From Chaetorhynchus papuensis (taxonomy: Eukaryota > Chordata > Aves > Passeriformes > Rhipiduridae), in the NCBI GenBank assembly GCA_013396525.1, contig VWYX01000881.1, positions 186,001 through 250,000 on the forward strand: a DNA stretch of 64,000 nt, given 5' to 3'. A program made the translations under genes and the position numbers. The notes under the pieces were generated by a model, which searched no databases, was not told the origin of the DNA, and saw only the letters and a program-made list of their open reading frames with translations. Below, piece after piece: positions 59,628 through 64,000 of the stretch (positions are counted from its first letter, which is position 1; each line of letters opens with the position of its first letter).

Positions 59628-60689
59628 ATGCCTCCAAGCTCTCCTTAGCCAGCTGCAGAGGAACATTGCCTCCAAACTGATCACGTGTGCAGTGTAAAAT
59701 CATGAAGCCACTTTAAACTATCAGCAGCCTTGCCCACATATTGAAGCATGTTCTCCATTGTGGATAGGTCTATTATATTTCCTGAGCACACTGTCATCTC
59801 AGATGTGATAGAAACTGGCTGTGCCGGTGCTGTGCAGCAAGGCAAATCCTGCATCAAACTGCTACTCATTTAGGAAAGGAGAAAACAGGGGTGAAAACAG
59901 AGAGACTGATGTGGGAGGACACAGGCAGTAAGGCAACATTAGTCACCACAGTAGGCAGTTGTCCTAGCACCATACTGACCAGGCTGTGGCCAAGGTTTTG
60001 GGCAGGACGACAGCAAAAGAGAGCTTTAAAGAATGAAGGGAAGACAATGGAAAGATTGCACTGTAGAGTTGTGGAAAGCACTGTGGGGAAAACCACAAAT
60101 ATATAAATCTGCAAGTATGGCAAATGGGTGATGGAAGTTAACACCAGAGGCTGACAGGGATGGAGGAATCATCTGTGCAATGAATGAGGGATGCAGAAGA
60201 CTGGCAAAGATCTTGAAAGTGAACAAAGCAGCTCCTACTTGATGCAACCTATATATGGCAGCCTGGAGTTGATGCAAAAGAAAAGTATTGAACCAAAGAT
60301 AAATTCCTTCTGTTTTTGTGTACTCCTCTTCAATCTTAGATTACACTTCTTTTTTGTCCATTATGTATCCTAAAACAGGATGTAGCCTTGCAGTAAGAAT
60401 GTAAAAGAGAACTACAGTTTGCTTATACACTTTACCAGAGGATGGAGTTCATTAAAATGACTACAGACTATTAATTCTATAAAGTTAGGCCTTCAACTTG
60501 GAGAAAATCCTTATTAAAGCTATATATTTGACCTTCACTGACTATGGTGCATATGCAGTTTCAAATTATCATAGAATATATAGTTTTTTCCTAGATTCTT
60601 AGAGATAGTAAACACATACAGCATCTAAATTTCTGCTTTTTTTTAATACATGTCCCCCCCTCCCCTTAGTCCTGCATACATCTAACAGT
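59628..60689. other. Unique DNA, no recognised feature
   Basis: Opposed frames at 59866-60277 without domains. Nothing else recognised. Confidence 0.5.
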
Positions 60690-60870
60690 TTAAAACAAAC
60701 AAAATTTACTCAGATGCTCTGCAGAGAATAAAGCAGTAAAGAGTGAAGCTTAATTAGCTGCATAAACATGTGCAATACAGCCCTCCTTAGGAGCAATCTA
60801 GGGCTGAAGCAATTAACTACAAAACCTGCATAGCTATAACCTGAGGTTTCCCTAAATATTAAATATAATA
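60690..60870. promoter_or_regulatory. Candidate conserved non-coding element
   Basis: Repeat-free and frame-poor sequence with gcttaattagctgcataaac (TAATTA homeodomain core), acatgtgcaatacagcc, a gcaattaactac block and ctaaatattaaatata. The balanced, non-repetitive AT-rich texture resembles vertebrate developmental enhancers. This is inference from appearance only. Confidence 0.22.
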
Positions 60871-62779
60871 TGTTTTCCCAATCCTACAGATTGCCATCTT
60901 TTGCACTACCTCTCTCTGTTATTATGCCCAATGTGTAGCATATTGTACATGCATAACACACACCTCTTTCCATTCTATGTCTGTGGAATGGTTTTATGAT
61001 ACATATGGTATTACTGGGTGAAATAAGTTTGCTTTGGTGAAAGACAGCTTAAAAATCTTCTGCCTTCATGCTGCCATTCACCACTTTTTTCCTTCCTTGT
61101 TTTTGTTTGTTTGTTTTTTGTTTGTGTGATTGTTTTGGTTTTTGTTTTTTGGGTTTTTTAAAAAGTATTTTTTTCCCCCAGATGTCATTTCAGACATTCA
61201 GCCTGTTGAGTAGTAACTCCCTACACTGGTACAGGCGAGAAAAGCCAGCTGTCACAGAAAACACATTAAGGAATTTATAACTCTACAAGATTGTATAGCA
61301 CCACATAAAATATTGCACCAATTACAAAGCAGTAAAATTCTGTAACATTAGAGACTGATTCCCAGATTACATTTCCACAAAAGAGAAAAATTAAGGTCTT
61401 ACAGGCAATTTTAAGAATAAAACATGTAGCTATATATAGAGATAATGGCTTTGAACTCATACCCTTGCATACAAGTGCAGTGAGCAGCTTATTCACTACT
61501 ACAGATGCCTCAAATGACTTCAGCCTCTGTGGCCTTCCTTGTACATGCTGGTAAGGGAGCACTGCCTCTCAGAGCCTGATTTCTCTCCCCCTGTGCTGCT
61601 GCTCCTTACTTACTGTGCATTGTTCAATTACATAAACTAGGAAGTTAACCTGTGAAGACACATGCAGGTTATGTTCCAGGTGATTCTTAAATTCTTCTTA
61701 CTCTTGGAGTCCATGTAGGTTTTAAACGCAAGATTTTAAAGTTCTGTCTTCATGGAAGTTTGAAACATGCTAATAGTAGTGTGTGTACAGTTTAGCCAGA
61801 AGTATTCTGATGCAAAATCCACTTTAAAAACTCTTCCATGTTTCAGAAATTCCACATGATGCAGCACACTCATTGAACTGAATGATGCTGAAGAAGCAAA
61901 AATTCAAGGCCGTCTCCTTTGCCATTTATAAGTTTAGCATGAAAATCTAAAGGGATAAATGTTTCATTGCTATGTTGAAGGAGCCATGTATAGTGAAATG
62001 AAAAACAGTGTTTACTGGTGGATATTAAATTAAATTTTTCAGTTTTTGTATCTCAGCCACGTTGTTATACCACTGCTCAAATAAACCTGAAAAGGTGTAA
62101 GGAGATTGAGCACAATTTCTGTTAGAGGAACAGTGCAGAAAAGTGACCAGGTATTAAAATTGTGATGTATGATATCTTTTAGACTGCAAATAAGATGTCA
62201 ATATGGAACCCCTGCCATTTTTAGTACATTGCCTAATTTAAATTATGAGTAATGTCCATTTCTTTTGCTTTTAAACTAGATCTTTCTGCTGTGTTCTTTT
62301 GTGCATTGCTTTTAAGTGTCCTCAGGCATGTTGTAGTTCAGCACACCATTGGCACATTTGTTTCAGAAACAAATACACTCTTAATGCAATTGCATTTATC
62401 TACAATGACAATCTGCAATTTATCTGCTTGACTTTGGTCCAATTTTCTAAACTCTTTAGCATACTTTATCCTCTTCATAATCCCCGTTTAGTGCAACAGT
62501 GGCAGGTTTGGTAGGTGTAAGGTTCAGCTCCTACCGCAGATCATTTGCAAAGACATCAGATATCACTGACTAACTGGCTATGCTCAGAAACTGCTCCTGG
62601 GCTTGCCTAACTGGGGCCAGCTGATTTCTGCACAGAATATGAGGCTCTTACAGTGCTAAAAGCAGAGGGAAAGAAGAAAGACTGAAAGTAATCTTTTCTC
62701 CATTATTACCTGATTCAAGCAAAGTACATTTTTGACCTGCAAACTTTTACCCACTGGAGCAGCACAAAATTTTACCCTG
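60871..62779. other. Unique DNA with a (TTTG)-rich tract
   Basis: A T/G simple-sequence tract lies at 61097-61160. Elsewhere nothing is recognised. The frame at 61275-61562 (minus, 95 codons) has no support. Confidence 0.5.
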
Positions 62780-62853
62780 CTTGAGCAGTGAGGCTGGACC
62801 AGATAACCCCACTGTGGTCCCTTCCAACCTTACCTGTTCTGTGATTCTGTGAA
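62780..62853 (+). repeat. CR1 LINE 3'-tail fragment
   Basis: The motif gaggctggaccagataaccc is followed by actgtggtcccttccaacc and a terminal ctgttctgtgattctgtg, the standard CR1 3' end. Confidence 0.9.
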
Positions 62854-62940
62854 AATATTTCTGTTTGGCAAAGATATGAAAATCTGCTCATCTATATGCA
62901 GCTATTCAAAATTCAGTTGAGTTTTAAAAATCACTTTAAT

Positions 62941-63042
62941 ATTGAGCAACCTGGTCTAGTGGAAGGTGTCCCTGACCATGGCAGGGGGGCTGGAACCTGA
63001 TGATCTTTATGTCCCTTCCAACTCAAGTCATTCTATGATTTT
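62941..63042 (+). repeat. CR1 LINE 3'-tail fragment
   Basis: The segment starts attgagcaacctggtctagt, continues ggaaggtgtccctgacc and tgatctttatgtcccttcc, and ends gtcattctatgatttt. This is the canonical CR1 3' UTR, well conserved and therefore probably younger than the other tails in the window. It has the same orientation as the tail 88 bp upstream but is a separate copy, because both carry their own terminus. Confidence 0.93.
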
Positions 63043-64000
63043 GAGAAATGGCCAAGCACTGAAAGAGAAATAATAAGAGAAATTAAAGCAAAAAAACCCT
63101 GTGACACGAGTGCATGAGTGCTTGTGAGATGAGTGTGTGAACATGTGGTAGTGTGTTCCAGGCTGACTAGCTGGTGTGCAGGAGAGCCATGGAGCAGGCA
63201 TGAGGGCCCAGAGTCCGGGCAGGGGTAGGAGAGTGGCTGTCCTGCTCTTCAGGGGATCACAGGGCTGTGCAGTCAGCCATGTGAGTGTTGTGTGTGTGAG
63301 TCCCTGAGCTACGTGCTTAAGCATTGCTACTGTTTGAACCTGGAAATTGGAGTCACCTACACTGACATTCAGATCTCTGGGTACACCAACCTGGGACCCA
63401 GAGGACAAGGAGGAGGAATCACCAGGTCCTGGAGTCTACCCAAGGCAGCAGCCTTCTAACATCTCTCAGCACAGTCACTCAAGTATCAGGAAATGCAGAC
63501 AGTACAGTTACTTTTGTGGTCCTAATTTGATCTCTTTTGTACTTGTGTTTCAAAAGTCTGTCTTTCATTACATGACCTCATTTATTTTTTTCATATTCAG
63601 TGTTTAGGACAGATGATGTTTACCTAATGAGTTGCTGTGCACCCTTTTTTGCAGTTCCTTGGCCTCATTTACTGTGTGACATTCAAACCTTAAAGTGAGG
63701 AGGAAGTGATTCATTTCCCATGAGTCAGTTAAGAGAATATTTAGGTGTTTCACATTCAAGTCATGTTTTCTTCCTTCTCCAGATGTGGGACTGAGGCAGA
63801 GAGGATCTCAGTGAAAAGTCACAGCTACACTTCAATGCCTAAGTGTTAGCAATTCAGGGGCATTAGAACAGGGAACACACTACTAGTTTCCCCTCTGCAA
63901 AGGCTGGTTCATACACCTTTCCTAGCAGATACAGACCAAACTCAAGTTCTTCAGAGCTGCACAAAGCTCTCTTAGCAATAAGACTGGTTTTTCTGCATCT
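63043..64000. other. Unique DNA, no recognised feature
   Basis: A TG-rich stretch near 63110-63300 and a 126-codon minus frame (63028-63408) that overlaps the CR1 tail and has no domain. Nothing else recognised up to the window edge. Confidence 0.5.

Overview
The window looks like a bird nuclear chromosome, most probably a songbird. The evidence is the repeat content: CR1 LINE tails ending in ATTCTGTGATTC-type octamers, older CR1 bodies of the type shared with turtles and crocodilians, a MIR-like SINE remnant, and solo LTRs of avian endogenous retroviruses. Base composition is AT-leaning, with two short CpG-rich islands and two assembly gaps (22275-23023 and 54400-54986). Nothing suggests a bacterium, plasmid or virus genome: there are no operons, ribosome binding sites or long open frames.

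I found no protein-coding gene that I can name. No frame outside repeats or GC-rich DNA is long, so the window is either a gene desert or the inside of large introns. The best coding candidate is a minus-strand three-exon arrangement (41414-41224, 41081-40993, 39158-38995) in which GT-AG splice sites join an unbroken 147-codon frame. I do not recognise the product, and it could equally be a non-coding RNA or chance. A CpG island at 21541-22085 with a GTAAGT donor at its downstream edge is the best promoter/first-exon candidate. A weaker CpG-rich patch lies at 44740-45140, beside a 22-nt poly-T.

Layout. 1-10 kb: AT-rich unique DNA with a short CR1 tail, a MIR-like remnant and microsatellites. 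9.9-10.6 kb: an ancient reverse-oriented CR1. 10967-12043: a complete solo LTR with a perfect 5-bp target duplication (aactt). 13.8-14.0 kb: a CR1 3' end. 14-21 kb: unique DNA with one conserved-element-like block near 16.9 kb. 21.5-23.0 kb: CpG island, AT-rich hairpin DNA and gap 1. 23-29 kb: unique DNA. 29.2-29.8 kb: an ancient CR1 reverse-transcriptase fragment. 30-38 kb: unique DNA with a CR1 tail and a perfect 13-bp hairpin. 39-41.4 kb: the candidate spliced transcript and a perfect 46-bp tandem duplication. 42-45 kb: CR1 tails and the second CpG patch. 49.8-50.4 kb: a second LTR family. 51.3-52.4 kb and 57.3-58.35 kb: two plus-strand ancient CR1 bodies. 54.0-55.6 kb: an LTR-in-LTR nest whose inner LTR is the same family as the 11-kb copy and holds gap 2. 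62.8-63.0 kb: two CR1 tails in the same orientation.

There is no evidence of genes working together as a system. The clearest results are the retroelement structures (nested LTRs, target duplications, two age layers of CR1), the CpG island, the candidate three-exon frame and the recent tandem duplication. Family names rest on remembered sequence similarity, not on a database search.
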